This document shows positions 44,797 to 56,552 of a stretch of DNA of 64,000 nt, one piece after another. The stretch covers positions 1,460,501-1,524,500 of the forward strand of contig BSBK01005650.1 of the NCBI GenBank assembly GCA_027943335.1, read 5' to 3'. This stretch comes from Chamaecyparis obtusa. Lineage: Eukaryota > Streptophyta > Pinopsida > Cupressales > Cupressaceae. Both the position numbers and the translations under genes were made by a program. The notes under the pieces were generated by a model. That model made no database searches and was not told the DNA's origin. It saw only the letters and a program-made list of their open reading frames with translations. Position 1 is the first letter of the stretch. Every line of letters starts with the position of its first letter.

Positions 44797-45740
44797 ACCC
44801 TCCCTTAATGGTTAATCTATCAACTACACCAAGCTGTTCCTTGAATTTAACAAACTTATCGGGACCAAGAGGCTTGGTGAGAATATCTGTAGTTTGATCC
44901 GCTGTTGGAACATACTGCAATTGAATTGTCCTGTCTTCAACCAACTGTTGAATGTAATGACAATGAACATCTACATGTTTGCTTGTTTCATGGAAGACTG
45001 AATCCTTGGCAAGTTTGAGAACTCCCAGATTATTAGTGAGCAAGGGAGTCAGACCATCTTGAGAAAAATGCATATCTGCTAGCATCCGACGAAGCGAATT
45101 TGCCTCACAAGCTGCCTTAACAGCTGCACGATACTCTACTTCTGTAGATGAGAGTGAGACTGCATGCTGCTTCTTACTACTCCTAGTGACTTCACCAGAT
45201 CCCAAACTGTACACATCCAGAGGTTGATGTCTTATCATCAACGGAACCTGCCCAATCTGAATTTGTGAACCCATTGAGTCTAGAATCATGACTCCTAGTG
45301 TTAAGAAGACCATAATTAAAGGCGCCTTTCACATACCGCAACACACGCTTCGCTGCTACCCAATGATCAGCCTTGGGGGGTGTCATGAAGTGTGAAATGT
45401 AGCTCATTGCAAAACTGAGATCAGGTCTAGTGGCAGTGAGATAGATGAGATTGTCAGCTAGTTGCTTGTAAGTGGTTTCATCAACAGGAGGAGAATCAGA
45501 CTTGGCTGATAATTTCAGCCCTTTCTCCATAGGTGTGGAAGCAGGTTTACAATCCTGCATTCGAAACTTCTCAAGCAAGTTCTTGGCATACTTAGATTGA
45601 GAAAGAAAGATGCTACTGTCAGTTTGCCAAACCTCAACACCTAAACAATAATGGAGAAGCCCCAAATTTGTCATATCAAATCCTTGCATAGGTCTTGTTT
45701 GATTTCTGCAATCAAATGTGTTGAATTGCCACTAATGATC
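44792..45740 (-). pseudogene. copia RNase H and reverse transcriptase C-terminus
   Basis: Frames 45689-45192 and 45313-44792 overlap. They carry TNLGLLHYCLGVEVWQTDSS, the thumb, SDWAGSVDDKTSTSGCVQF, and then, after a shift near 45220, VSLSSTEVEYRAAVKAACEA, a partner segment TNNLGVLKLAKDSVFHETSK (DN changed to NN) and TTDILTKPLGPDKFVKFKEQ. Loss of the Asp in DN should impair RNase H. The terminal stop is followed by the purine tract. Confidence 0.9.
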
Positions 45741-46460
45741 AAGTCATCCACATAGACAACAAGAAAGAGAATATCATCACCAGAGCGTTTGATATACAAA
45801 TTACTGTCAGAAGGGCAACACTGAAAACCATGAGCAACCAAAATATGATCAATTTTGATGTACCACGCTCAAGGAGCCTATTTGAGTCCATAGAGTGCTT
45901 TTTTGAGTCTACATACTTGGTGGTCTTTGCTGACAACCTTGAAACCACGAGGCTGCGTCATGTAGACTTCTTCTTGCAACTCATCATTGAGGAAGGCACC
46001 CTTAATATCCATCTGATGAACTTTCCATCCACATTGAGCTGCAATGGCGAGAAGAAGACAAATTGTACTCATCTTGGTAGTAGGAGCAAATGTCTCCTCA
46101 TAGTCAATGCCGTCCCGCTGTGTGAACCCTCGAGAAACTAATCTGGCCTTGTATTTATCTAAGGTACCATCTGCATGGTACTTGACCTTATATACCCATT
46201 TGTAGCTAATGGGTTTCTTCCCTGGAGGAAGATTAGAGAGAACCCAGGTGTTGTTCTTCTGAAGACTCTAGAATTCTGCATCCATTGTCTGTTCCCACTT
46301 TGGAATTCCTATTGCCTCTTTAAATGTCTGAGGCTCATAAATACTATGAAGGTTGGCCATGAGAGCAAAATTAACAGTATTTTTGTATTTGCCCTTACTT
46401 CTAGAAGTTCTACCCTCAATGCGCTCATCAGGATGAAGATCGCTGATGGTCTTGACCCAC
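45740..46460 (-). pseudogene. copia reverse transcriptase
   Basis: Pieces read FLVVYVDDLIISG (YVDD intact, about 45770-45735), VCRLKKALYGLK, a stop, and QMDIKGAFLNDELQEEVYMT. An upstream region near 46150-46240 (KYHADGTLDKYKAR region) is recognisable only in outline. The domain is split over at least two frames. Confidence 0.85.
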
Positions 46461-46463
46461 CAC

Positions 46464-47381
46464 TTAGGCTAGAGAGTAGACGTGCCAACCTCGAGGAATA
46501 ATTGGATCTAGAGGTGGAAGAGGATCTGCAACAGGTAGAAGATCAACATCATTCAGAGGAAATTCAGGTAGTGCATCATCAAATACAGAATCTGCATCAT
46601 CCCTCCCATTAGGGGAACCAAATGGAAGACAAACACCCAAATCTGAAGCCTTCAAAGGATGATCCTTAGAACTTTTCTCATACAAGGAAGGCTGAAATGG
46701 TCCTCGTTCGTCATCAAAGACAACATCTCGATTAGAGATAAGGCGATCAGGGTCTACATCAATCAACCGGTAAGCCTTATGGTTGTCACTGTAACCTGTA
46801 AACATGAGCTTCTGACTCTTGGAATCCAACTTGGAGCGCTGAGCATTTGGAATCCATACATATGCTAAAGAGCCAAAAACTTTCAGATGGCTGATTCGTG
46901 GTTTGTGACCAGTCCAGGCTTCCTCATGAGTCTTCCCCTTAACTGCATATGTGGGAGACCGATTAAGGAGATAGACCGTAGTAAATATTGCTTCTGCCCA
47001 ATACTTCTTAGGAACATTCCTATGTTCCAACATAGACTTGGCCATTTCTGTAATGGTGTGGTTGCGACGTTCTACAATGTCGTTTTGTTGAGGGGTGTAT
47101 GGTGTGGTTAATTGACGTTTTTTGCCATGTGTATCATAGAAAGTAGAGAAAGCAGTAGAACAAAACTCCCCCCCATTATCAGACCTAAGAGATATAATAG
47201 AACACCCAGATTCTTTTTCTACTAAGGCCTTAAATCTCTGAAATATAGTAAACATATCTGATTTCTGTTTAAGAAAGTACACCCACACTTTTCTACTAAA
47301 ATTATCAACAAAAAGTAAGAAATACTTGCACCCAGTAACAAAAGTAGTATTCATTGGATCACATACATCAGCGTGGACCAA
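46464..47381 (-). pseudogene. copia integrase core, 305-codon open frame
   Basis: The longest open frame of this relic. It contains VHADVCDPM, YFLLFVDNFSRKVWVYFLKQ, ISLRSDNGGEFCS and PQQNDIVERRNHTITEMAKS, giving D, D and E of the catalytic triad. These are followed by the KVFGSLAYVWIPNAQRSKLD and GYSDNHKAYRLIDVDPDRLI region typical of copia. The C-terminal linker is Asp/Pro-rich. Integrase inserts element cDNA into nuclear DNA; here the gene is cut off from its neighbours by stops. Confidence 0.92.
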
Positions 47382-47399
47382 CTATAATAACTTTGAGGC

Positions 47400-48115
47400 T
47401 CACCATGAGTTACCATCCTTGAACGGTGTCCTGTGCTGCTTTCCAGTTGGATAAGCTCCACAAACTCGCTGATTTTGAGTTTGAATATCAGGTAGGCCAT
47501 GTACTAAATCTTTCCGAACAAGCTGAACAAGATATTGAATGTTCAAGTGACCATATCGCTGATGCTAGAGACTGATTTGTTGCGAAGGCATGCTCAAAAG
47601 TATCACTAGAATCCACTAGTCTATATAGACCATGATCCTCTATGCCAACAATAATAGTAGTGCGAGTCACACGATCAACAATGGAGCACTTATGTGCATT
47701 GAAGACAACATCCAGCTGTGGAGAATGTTGCATGATTTGACTCACTGAGAGAAGGTTAAGTTCCATACTAGGAACATAATATACTTTGAGGAATATGAGA
47801 TTCCTCCCACTAGACTAGATCTGAATTTTGCCCTTGCCGACAACAGTATACTCTTCACCTCCAAATATAATTGAATCTGTAAAGGGAGAAAAATCTGTAA
47901 ACCAATCACGACTGAGTGATATGCCAAGAAGCACCATAATCAATATACCAAGCAGAAGATTTGACATGGTTTGCAGGTCTTTTAGCCATGAAGGCGTAAA
48001 AGGAAGACTCTTTTTGCTCTGTGTGCTCAACAACATTGGCTTTAGGCTGAGACCCTCCCTGCTTCCGCTACTCGGAAGCCAAACGATTGCGACAATTTTG
48101 ACTGCCTTCCAACGT
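47400..48115 (-). pseudogene. copia protease and integrase N-terminus, decayed
   Basis: From about 48000 the translation gives KSSAWYIDYGASWHITQS, the protease motif with the usual DSGA changed to DYGA. It continues through MELNLLSVSQIMQHSPQLDV (47766 on) and an integrase zinc-region remnant. At least five stops or shifts occur, and only a fragment of gag remains upstream. Confidence 0.8.
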
Positions 48116-48457
48116 TAATTTGGTCAATGATGCTATCTTGCATGTTTCCCAATGCACGAAAAATGAAAAACAAGGAAGAGATGCGAACACAAAATCCAAA
48201 ACACAAACTTGAAACACGAATCCCAATGTAGAAAATAGAGGTTGAATTAGGCATAGGCTTCAAAAAAGTCATGAAGTATGGTTGGCATGGATTTTGAGAA
48301 AATTTTCTGGTAGACTCAGAAAATTTGAAGACAACCCAGAATAGATCTTGAAAAACCCAAAAGAAATCTGAAATCAAAATGAAAATCCGATCAGATGAAT
48401 TTTGAGGCAAGAAAAATGAGGTATCCAAAAAAATCTGATGACGACCCAATTGAGATT

Positions 48458-49869
48458 TGTAATATCCCCAACTAGGATATTGCCTCAAATCTGATTTTGG
48501 TTGTCAATTTTGAATGTTTGACATTTAGTCTAACACTTAGCTTGCAAACTCATAAGCTCAAATCAAATTTATATCTCTTAACTTCAAACATATATAGAGC
48601 ACACATTAAGACAAACTCTTGGTAGATATGCCAATCTGAAAATGCACCAAGCTATTCAAAGGCATTTTGTCATACAGTTTGTATACAACCAACTGCTGCA
48701 ACTATTCACGAAAATTCCTTTCTATTCAATTCTGAAAATGAATTACATATAATGATCAACTAATATTATGAGAATCAAATTTATTGCAACTAGTAAAAAC
48801 CTGACAAATGAATCACAGCTTGAGTTCATGGCCTAAAATTGATTGCAGCTGTCTGAAAATAAATACCCATAGTTGCTATAGAAGAAATGACTCAGTGACA
48901 CTCAAAAAACCCACGTGCCTTGCAAAATACCCACATCACCCTTCAATTGCTCACGTAGCTTCCAAACTCTATGCGGCTGCCATATTAAATTCTTACGCTG
49001 TCTTGAATGGCTGCAATTTGTATTATTTTTGTTTCTTATTCCTCTACACACAATCTGAATTATAATCTGTGATATCAAACCCCAATTTCATCACCATTTG
49101 GCACAATCATGGCCTCTGTAGGAAGCCATAGCTAGCAACAAGAATCATCAGATCTTTCACCACCTCCAATTGCAAAAAAACCTTGAAGAATTCCTTTCTC
49201 CAATGGCTGAAGTCGAAACCCTGTTTCTTCTTCTCATAAACTTCACCAATTTCAAAAAAGCATAATCAACATAATGAAAAATGAACTCATGTGAGTCTTT
49301 TATAACTTTCATGAAGAACCCACACACTTTTTCCAACCAATGTGGGATAAATAGAGATGCCTTTTTTTAATAATTCATTTACTCCAATCCTTTTAATTAA
49401 TACCTTGGCTTAGGCTTCCTTGAATTAATTAAATAAATGGCCCCTTCCCATGATGACTCAATCCTCAACTTAAGTGAAATTATAAAGTTAAATTATAACT
49501 TTATAATAAGCCATTTAATGATTTATAATTTGGCCACCAAAATAATAATAACTCCCAAAATACTTTTCCTTTTAATACGCCGTCAGAAATAGGAGTCACA
49601 CCTATTATTTCCCCATGTAACCAAATGCACTTTCCAAAAATAGAAAGGGTCCTCGAACAACATCAGGCTTACTATGAATAGTAAATGTGGCAAAAGTATA
49701 GCAAATGAAGTCCAAATGACGCCAAATGAAAGCCTAACCAAAGCATACTGAATCTTGAAGTAGATGCCCACTGGAAGAGACCCTCTGTCCATCCTCATTA
49801 GCCTTCATAGGGTCACATGATAGGCTAATCTATCCATAGTCATGATCACGCTAAAAAGGGGACATTACA
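48458..49869 (-). repeat. 3' LTR of a second gypsy-like element (minus strand)
   Basis: Minus-strand ends are TGTAATGTCCCCTTTTTAGC at 49869 and GGGGATATTACA at 48458 (1412 bp). A purine tract GGGGAGGGAGGAC directly precedes it, identical in layout to that of the complete chromovirus nearby, so it is a 3' LTR. The right flank GTCCT and left flank AGATT do not match, as expected if only one end of the element is here. A palindrome variant (CTTACTATGAATAGTAAA) is at 49668-49685. Confidence 0.8.
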
Positions 49870-50199
49870 GTCCTCCCTCCCCAAGATTGCTTGTCCTCAA
49901 GCAATCATAGGATTCAAAGAAACACAATGATCCACCCGGATGCCATGGATAAATATGTATAATGTCTCTGGGATCACCTACAAACTCTTGTGATGATACC
50001 ACTATCCACAAAGCTATTTTGAACATTTTGTCACCATACCAACAATGGTGACTCACCCTATCCCTAGTGCCAATCCTATCTCCACCTGGATCCTAGTAGA
50101 GATGAAACTCACATCCATCCATAACAAGGAAAAATGGATATCCGATATCATCTGCTAGATCAAAACTCCCTGCACACCCTACCAATCTGCCATGAGTAT
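49870..50199 (-). pseudogene. Tail of a second gypsy-like element interior
   Basis: The last codons read, in one frame, LLEDKQSWGGRT. This matches the last residues of the complete chromovirus (LLEDKQSWGGRI), so this is the 3' end of a related pol gene. Upstream, HPG resembles the chromodomain tail but frameshifts spoil the rest. It is cut at 50200 by the TATA-bearing repeat block. Confidence 0.6.
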
Positions 50200-50718
50200 T
50201 GTTGATGTGAGTTTTGTTCCACTTACACAACATGCAGGACTAAACACTCAATGCTTCGAGAAACATAGAGCATTGAACCCTCTCTTGAATAAAGTCATCA
50301 CCCATGTTAAGCTTTGCAATGAAGATCATGGAATGACTCCAAGGTTCTTTACACTTGTGGATATCTAACTCAGTTGAAATGATGTGATTTTCTGGTTAAT
50401 CACTTAGGTGGGCTTACGTGTTTCATTCAAGGATGTCAACTTACTTGCACTTCTAAAGATTTGGCTTCACAATGTGCAATAAAAACATAACCGTGATTTA
50501 TATCACTTCCAACTTTGCTCTTCAACTCCTACTATCTAGACTACTTCTACTTCTAACTATGGATGGGAAGACAAATGGATGGACTAGGACTCCTACCAAA
50601 TGGAGGCTTGCATGCGACTTCAACTCCACTTAGTGCAAAGCTTCAAAGGATCTCAAATGGTTTTCATATCAACACCTTCCCTTTAATCCACTTAGAGTAC
50701 AAATCAAGGATCCGATGT
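50200..50718 (-). repeat. TATA-bearing repeat copy A, distal part
   Basis: On the minus strand this block matches, with divergence, plus-strand 62360-62701. Shared phrases are AGAGCAAAGTTGGAAGTGAT, GTAAGCCC(A/G)CCTAAGTGATTA, CTGAGTTAG and the CATCAACA end. It was continuous with 57611-58530 before the chromovirus inserted between them. The end (TGTTGATGTGAG at 50200) has the TG/CA character of an LTR terminus. Confidence 0.75.
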
Positions 50719-51768
50719 GTAAAGAGTCTATCTTGACTCACAATCTCACAACTAAAATTTGCAAATAATTGCAGTTCCTTGTTTATTTAAATTTCACTAG
50801 TGTATATAAATGATATATTCTCAATTGTAAAATGCAAATTAATAACAACAATTCCAATATGCCAACTTGTAGTTTGAATATTCAAATAACAATCTTTATT
50901 GCAAAACGTGAGGCAAATCTAGGCACCTTATGTAATGCGACTGTTGCAGGAAGAAACACAGCTATCTTAATCATGTGCTAACCTCCATAGGAAATACGAA
51001 CTGCTGCTAACGTCAAATTTGCTACCTGCGTGCTCTGATGGTTTCTAATGCGGGCTAGTGCTGGATCTGTGAATCCTCCAGCTCATGTGTGATTGTCTGC
51101 AAACCGCCAACACTACCAGCGCGTGCGGTTGAAATGTGTAAGCAATATGCGGCCCAGGTATTAATGCGTCCAGCCTTTATGGGAATTCGATTGCTCCTGC
51201 ACGTGATCTTCAGGCGCTCAAAAATGTACTGATCCCTACGCACAATTCATTGGCATTAAGGCCAATTCAAAGTGCCAATCTCCAAGAGAATGTCTCGTTT
51301 CTCTAAGATGCAAATATCAAACCCTCCTTCAAACCATTTCTTCAACTCCACAAATTAATAATCATCAGCATGAAGAAAAATGCAATCCCTTGGCCTATTT
51401 ATTAAAACCAACAAATCTTCTTCAACACACCACCATACATCTTCAAGGACACACTTTTCATTTAAGTGCCTACAATTGTCAAGCTCACACTTTTAAATTA
51501 AAACAACTTAAAAGTAACATTATAATTAAGCCAAGCTTAATTCCATTAAGTGTGCAAAAGGTGGTAGACCAAAACGAACACCGAAGAAGATAGAAGACCA
51601 AAACTGGAGCCCAATTGCCTTACCTGAAATAGAAACCGGGTCCAACTGACTTACTAAAAATAGTAAGTGTGACATAGAGATCCCCTAAACATATCGTCAG
51701 CTCACAGGGATCGCATTGATGAATTGACAACAACAGGTACAGGCACCTGCTAAATTGGGGACATCACA
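50719..51768 (-). repeat. 3' LTR of the chromovirus
   Basis: 1050 bp, start TGTGATGTCCCCAATTTAGC (one change), same end. The palindrome is at 51650-51667. It is preceded by the purine tract at 51771-51781. Confidence 0.96.
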
Positions 51769-51770
51769 AT

Positions 51771-51781
51771 CCTCCCTCCCC
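51771..51781 (-). promoter_or_regulatory. Polypurine tract of the chromovirus
   Basis: GGGGAGGGAGG on the minus strand lies two bases before the 3' LTR and overlaps the last codons of pol (SWGGR). Confidence 0.88.
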
Positions 51782-53240
51782 AAGATTGCTTGTCCTCAAG
51801 CAATCGCAATCCAGGATGCTGTAGTATATCCTCTGACTCCCAAGTAGCATCCTCATCTGGTAAACCCTACCATTTAACCAAGAACTCCTGGATAACTCGT
51901 CTGCGCAAATGTCTCTCCCTAGTATCCAGAATGGCTTCAGGAACCAACTCCAGCTTCCCCTCATCATCCAATGGAGGTAAAACAGACGAGGGAATAATAT
52001 GCCTTCCCAATGCTTTCTTCAAACGAGACACATGAAACACATTGTGCACCTTACTATCAACAGGCAAATCTAGTTCATAGGCAACCTCGCCAACTCGCCT
52101 AACCACACAAAAGGGACCATAATAACGTGGTTTAAGCTTTTCAGCCCCACTTCTCCGAATAGACGACTGCTTGTAAGGCTGCAACATCAAATACACCATG
52201 TCACCAACTTCAAAGGAGCGGGCTACTCTCCTCTGATTAGCATACTGCTTCTGTTGATTCTGTGCTCGCTGTATATTATCACGCAAAGTGCCTAAGATAT
52301 CCTGACTATTCTGTAACAAATCCCCTGTACTAGGAACTCTGCTATCACTGATCATCAAATCAAAGAAACTGGGAGGATCATACCCAAACAAAGCTCGGAA
52401 AGGCGATATACAAATGGACATATGATAAGTCGAATTGTAGCAGTACTTACATAAATAAATCCACCTCACCCAAGCCTTTTGCTGAGCAGAAACATAGTTC
52501 CGTAAATAGCCCTCCACCCATTTATTAACAATCTTTGTCTGACTGTTAGTTTGTGGGTGGTAGCTAGTGCTAGGATTTAATTCTGTACCACATAACCTGA
52601 ACAACTCCTGCCAAAAGTGACTCATAAACCGACTATCCCGGTCACTCGCAATACTCCGCAGTAACCCATGTAACTGAAAAATCTCCCTGAAAACCAGCTC
52701 TACCACCTGTACTGCTGAAAATGTAGTAGTTATCAGAAAGAAGTGAGCAAATTTTGTAAGCCGATCCACTACCACATAAATACAATCTCTACATTGGACC
52801 TTAGGCAGGCCCACAATAAAATCCATAGAAATGCAGTCCCACTTCCGTTCAGGGATAGGAAGTGGCTGTAATAAACATGTTGGATAGGTATGTTCCTGCT
52901 TGTTCTGTTGACAACCAGAACATTCTCTGACATAACTCTGAACATCACGCTTGAGACCCTTCCATGTGAAACGTTCACGCACCTGCCTGTAGGTTTTAAA
53001 GAAACCCGGATGTCCAGCCAAGGGAGAATCATGAAAAGCTCTCAGCACCAACTGTATAACTCTCGATCCGGCCACCAGCAAAACCCTCCCCTTGTAAATG
53101 ATCAACTCATTCACAAGAGCATACTTGTCATCCTGGATGGTCCCGTCAAGAAAATTAGTGGCCCACTGATCCTTCGCATAATCAGCAATAATCAAATGTC
53201 TCCAATCCTCAGAAACCTCTGTCAAGACACACAAATGTGG
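51780..53240 (-). pseudogene. chromovirus integrase with C-terminal chromodomain
   Basis: A 455-codon open frame (53234-51867). The zinc region is HPGFFKTYRQVRERFTWKGL with CSGCQQNK. Core motifs: WDCISMDFIVGLPKVQCRDC (D), SIASDRDSRFMSHFWQELFR (D), and YHPQTNSQTKIVNKWVEGYL, where the family usually has DGQTE. The catalytic Glu is Lys, so strand transfer should be lost. C-terminal GPFCVVRRVGEVAYELDLPV, HNVFHVSRLKKALGRH. The chromodomain follows: QEFLVKW, a TAG, GLPDEDATWESEDILQ, HPGLRLLEDKQSW. The chromodomain would direct insertion toward modified histones. Confidence 0.95.
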
Positions 53241-53530
53241 CCTCCTAGAGAGAGCATCAACAACAACATTTTGCGTTCCCTTGATATAAGTGATATCAAA
53301 TCATAAGACTGAAGCTTGCAGACCCACTTTTGTTGCCGCTCATTCAAATCGCGTTGCCCAAGAAAATATTTCAAACTATCATGATCAGTTTTAATACATA
53401 ATTTGTTGCCAACCAAGTACTGCTTGAATTTAGCCAAAGCATGCATGATGGCTAACATCTCCTTATCATAAATACTGAAAGCCCTCTCAGGACCCCTGAG
53501 TTGCGTGCTCTCATACACAATAGGATGATG
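53222..53530 (-). pseudogene. chromovirus RNase H
   Basis: After a TAG, YESTQLRGPERAFSIYDKEM followed by LAIMHALAKFKQYLVGNKLC is the conserved S-x-x-E-KE-LA-V segment. IKTDHDSLKYFLGQRDLNER and QQKWVCKLQSYD complete the domain (TDH acidic residue present). A frame change near 53300 leads into integrase. Confidence 0.92.
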
Positions 53531-53533
53531 GTC

Positions 53534-54550
53534 CTATGAAAGAACGACACCAATGCCCTCACTCAATGCATCACAATGCAGATCAAAAGGTCTGGAGAAA
53601 TCAGGCATAGCCAAAATCGGGCAGGAAGTCATAATCGATTTGAACTTCTCAAAACACTCCTGTGCCTGAGGAGTCCACTGAAAAGCACCCTTACGAGTCA
53701 AGTCAGTAAGGGAAGCAGCATGTTGAGAAAACCCAGCAACAAATCTGCGGTAAAAGGCACACAAACCAATAAACCCTCTAAGTTGAGTCAGACTTTTTGG
53801 AACTGGCCAGTCAAGGATAGCGCGAACCTTATCCGAATCCATACGAACCCCCTCTGCGCTAATAATATGCCCTAGATACAGTAACTCGGACATGCCCAAA
53901 GCACACTTAGACTCCTTAGCAAACAAGGAAGCCTCAGCCAAAATACCTAGCATAGTGTCCAAATGAATCAGGTGATCCTCCCACGTCCTGCTGTAAACCA
54001 AGATATCATAAAAAAAAACCAACACAAACTTCCTCAACTACTTGTGGAAGACCCTATTCATGGTAGACTGAAATGTTGCCGGAGCGTTAGTCAACCCAAA
54101 AGGCATGACCGAAAACTCGAAGTGACCATAATGACATCTAAAGGCTGTCTTTTCTATATCTTCTTCCCGAACCCGAATCTAATGGTATCTAGATCTCAAA
54201 TCTATCTTAGAAAAGAAGGCAGCTCCATGCAACTCATCAACCAGCTTATCAATACGAGGAATAGGATACTTGTTCTTAATTGTTTTACGATTCAGCATTC
54301 TATAATCAATACACATCCTCATGGTGCCATCCTTCTTCTTCACCAATACTACCGATGAAGCAAAAGGGGATTTACTCGGCCTGATGTGACCCATAGAGAG
54401 TAGCTCCTCAATAGTCTTCTCGATCTCATCTTTCAGCTGCTTGGGATGCCGGTAGGGAGTGATTATGATGGGCTTAGTGCCCTTCTCTAACTCAATAATA
54501 TGCTCTATGCCTCTGTCAAGTGGTCTGCCATGTGGTAAATCACTAAACAC
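53534..54550 (-). pseudogene. chromovirus reverse transcriptase with altered catalytic box
   Basis: Order: [87 protein letters not shown], a [23 protein letters not shown], a stop, then FVLVFFYDILVYSRTWEDHL. The catalytic box, normally FxDDIL, reads FFYDIL: the first Asp is Tyr, which should abolish polymerisation. The connection region (LRGFIGLCAFYRRFVAGFS) and the start of RNase H (FDLHCDALSEGIGVVLS) follow. Confidence 0.95.
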
Positions 54551-54574
54551 TTTGGAGTGTTTAACCCGGAGTTC

Positions 54575-55114
54575 CTATATACCAGGCTGATAAATTGGTT
54601 TCTCAGCCTCCTCAAGTGTGGGTAACATTTTGCACTCTGCTGCCCATTCCACTGCATCATGATTAATAAGACGTTGCATACGTTTGAATGTAATTGTTTT
54701 CAAATTCTCTTCTTTGATGACTTTCAAAATATGCTTCTTTCCATCCACCTCGAAACTCATTTCCATATCCTTAAGGTTGAGATAAAAAACCTCAATGGAA
54801 TGCAACCAGCTCATGCCTAGAACCAATTCTGTCCCACCCATATCAACCACATAAAAATCAGATTTAAAATCATAATTATTCAACCTGAGGGGTAGATTCG
54901 AAATCATTTTGTCACACTTAAGAGTGTAACCATCAGCAACCTTGACACTAATTCCCTCAAAATCTTCAGTCTGCAAACCTCTCCTGGTTACTAATTTTGA
55001 GTCAATAAAATTATGTGTAGCCCCTGTATCCAATAAGACAATGACACGCTGTCCTACTAAGAGCCCACGTAATCTAAAAGATCCCTCTTTCTGCATGCTA
55101 GAAAGATAAACCAC
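54575..55114 (-). pseudogene. chromovirus aspartic protease
   Basis: The frame contains VIVLLDTGATHNFIDSKLVT with the D-T-G active site. VADGYTLKCDKMISNLPLRL and GGTELVLGMSWLHSIEVFYL follow; LGMSWL is the flap-proximal signature of plant gypsy proteases. It would cut Gag-Pol. A stop at 54575 separates it from the reverse transcriptase. Confidence 0.93.
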
Positions 55115-55194
55115 TTTAAGCTTAGGGTCATCACCAACTTTCTTCTTTGTAGTTACTTATTCTTCATTGTCAACCTGCTGTCCTGAAAAATCAG

Positions 55195-56505
55195 ACATAT
55201 ACTCATTCATAAAACCATTCCATAAGGCTATTTCTACCCTTAGGGCTCATAGGACACTCATGTTTTTCATCATAGGGTCCCCTGCAATAAAAACATAACC
55301 TCTTTCTCCTCAAATCATTAAGAGTTTCTTGATCCAGTGGTCCCGTTATAGGACGCTTAGAATCTGATCTGTCCTCTTTCTTTGGGGCAGAATTATTGTC
55401 TTGTGAAGAATGAGATGGTCTTGAAGGGAACCGAGTGCGTGGAGCTGAAAACTCTAAATCCTGTGCTTCACTTCATGGCTGCCTACAAGGAGGGGGGGTC
55501 AAAAGACTTAACCCATCCTTTGAGAGGTTCAACTAATCCTTCTGTAAACAGCATCACTCGTCTCCTCTCTGAAATATCATAAACCATCACTGAAACCTTC
55601 TGAAACTCATTAATAAAAGTCTCCAAACTACCAGACTGTCTGAGTTGAGCCAAATCACGAAAATATGATTCAGGATCTTTCCTGTCAAATCTCTCAACCA
55701 GATTATGCACAAACTCCTGATAGGTTCTTACCTGATCATGTTGTAAAGACACAATACCATGATACCACCAGTCATGAGTAGCTCCATCTAAATGCAATAC
55801 AGCAAATCGAACCGCGTCCTCTTCAGACATAGGACGTAATGCAAGATAAGTATCCAACTTATGGATCCAAGCCCTAGCTGTCATCTTTCCACTTCCATCA
55901 AAATGAGTCATGGCGAGTTTACTGGTCGCCTGTTTGAGTTCAATCTGTATAGGCCTCTGTCTCATATCTAGACTAGGCTTCCCTCTGTAATGCTCTCTTT
56001 TTTGAGTCAGGAACCTATCAAAGTTCAGGTTCCTCTTAATGGGTTCAGGTAATGCATCCCATTCAGCATAGTGAGCTACCATATCATCAACAAAAGGAGC
56101 TGGCTCAGAATCAACACTAACCGTGTCCTCTTCAGGCCTTAGGAACGTAGGACGTAATGGTCTATCACGAGTGCCTGTAGGATCATCTCTGGTCTCCTGT
56201 CTATCCACAATCTTGGATTTGTGTGAACCAACCGATGCACCTCTAGTGCCCTTGTCACGATCTCTTGGTACATTCATGCACTGCAAAGTGTCAGATAGTT
56301 GTTGCAATACAATTGCAACACGATGTTGTCCATCTGCAATATTACGGAAAGCATCTCTGGCTTCCCTGTCCATGTCATTTCCCATATTTTCTCTATCCCC
56401 GTTACCTGTGTGATCAACCTGCGGACCTTGTTCATTCCCTTCAGGAGGTGGTGAAGCTCTACCCTTGCGGGCATAATGAAATCTAGGTGCAAATCTTTCT
56501 GCCAT
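55195..56505 (-). pseudogene. chromovirus gag
   Basis: The first ATG is at 56505 (MAERFAPRFHYARKGRASPP). The capsid-like retrotransposon gag domain runs from about residue 200: MTHFDGSGKMTARAWIHKLD, AVLHLDGATHDWWYHGIVSL, FVHNLVERFDRKDPESYFRD, LAQLRQSGSLETFINEFQKV. A TAG at 55483 and later stops break the frame before the zinc knuckle (CFYCRGPYDEKHEC, 55254-55295), whose CX2C...HxC form is usual for plant chromoviruses. Gag builds the particle. Confidence 0.93.
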
Positions 56506-56531
56506 AACTGGGCCCAAACTTCAGGTTGGCA

Positions 56532-56551
56532 GGATCAAAGCTCTGATACCA
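56532..56551 (-). promoter_or_regulatory. Primer-binding site of the chromovirus
   Basis: Minus strand TGGTATCAGAGCTTTGATCC, one base after the 5' LTR, matches the initiator-Met tRNA complement in its first 12 bases. Confidence 0.92.
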
Positions 56552-56552
56552 G

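Larger units (their letters stand above)
44480..48457 (-). mobile_element. Ty1/copia relic, minus strand
   Basis: Protease, integrase, reverse transcriptase and RNase H occur in copia order from about 48060 down to 44792, followed by a purine tract and the start of an LTR. Most of gag is deleted: a leader and MQDSIIDQINV run directly into a piece resembling the end of the nucleocapsid (CRNRLASE). The 5' LTR is missing, because at 48458 the sequence switches to an LTR of a different element. Several stops and shifts are present. Confidence 0.88.

Noticed and set aside
52890..53306. Plus-strand frame within the integrase
   Set aside because: It is antisense to the chromovirus integrase and RNase H and has no recognisable content of its own.
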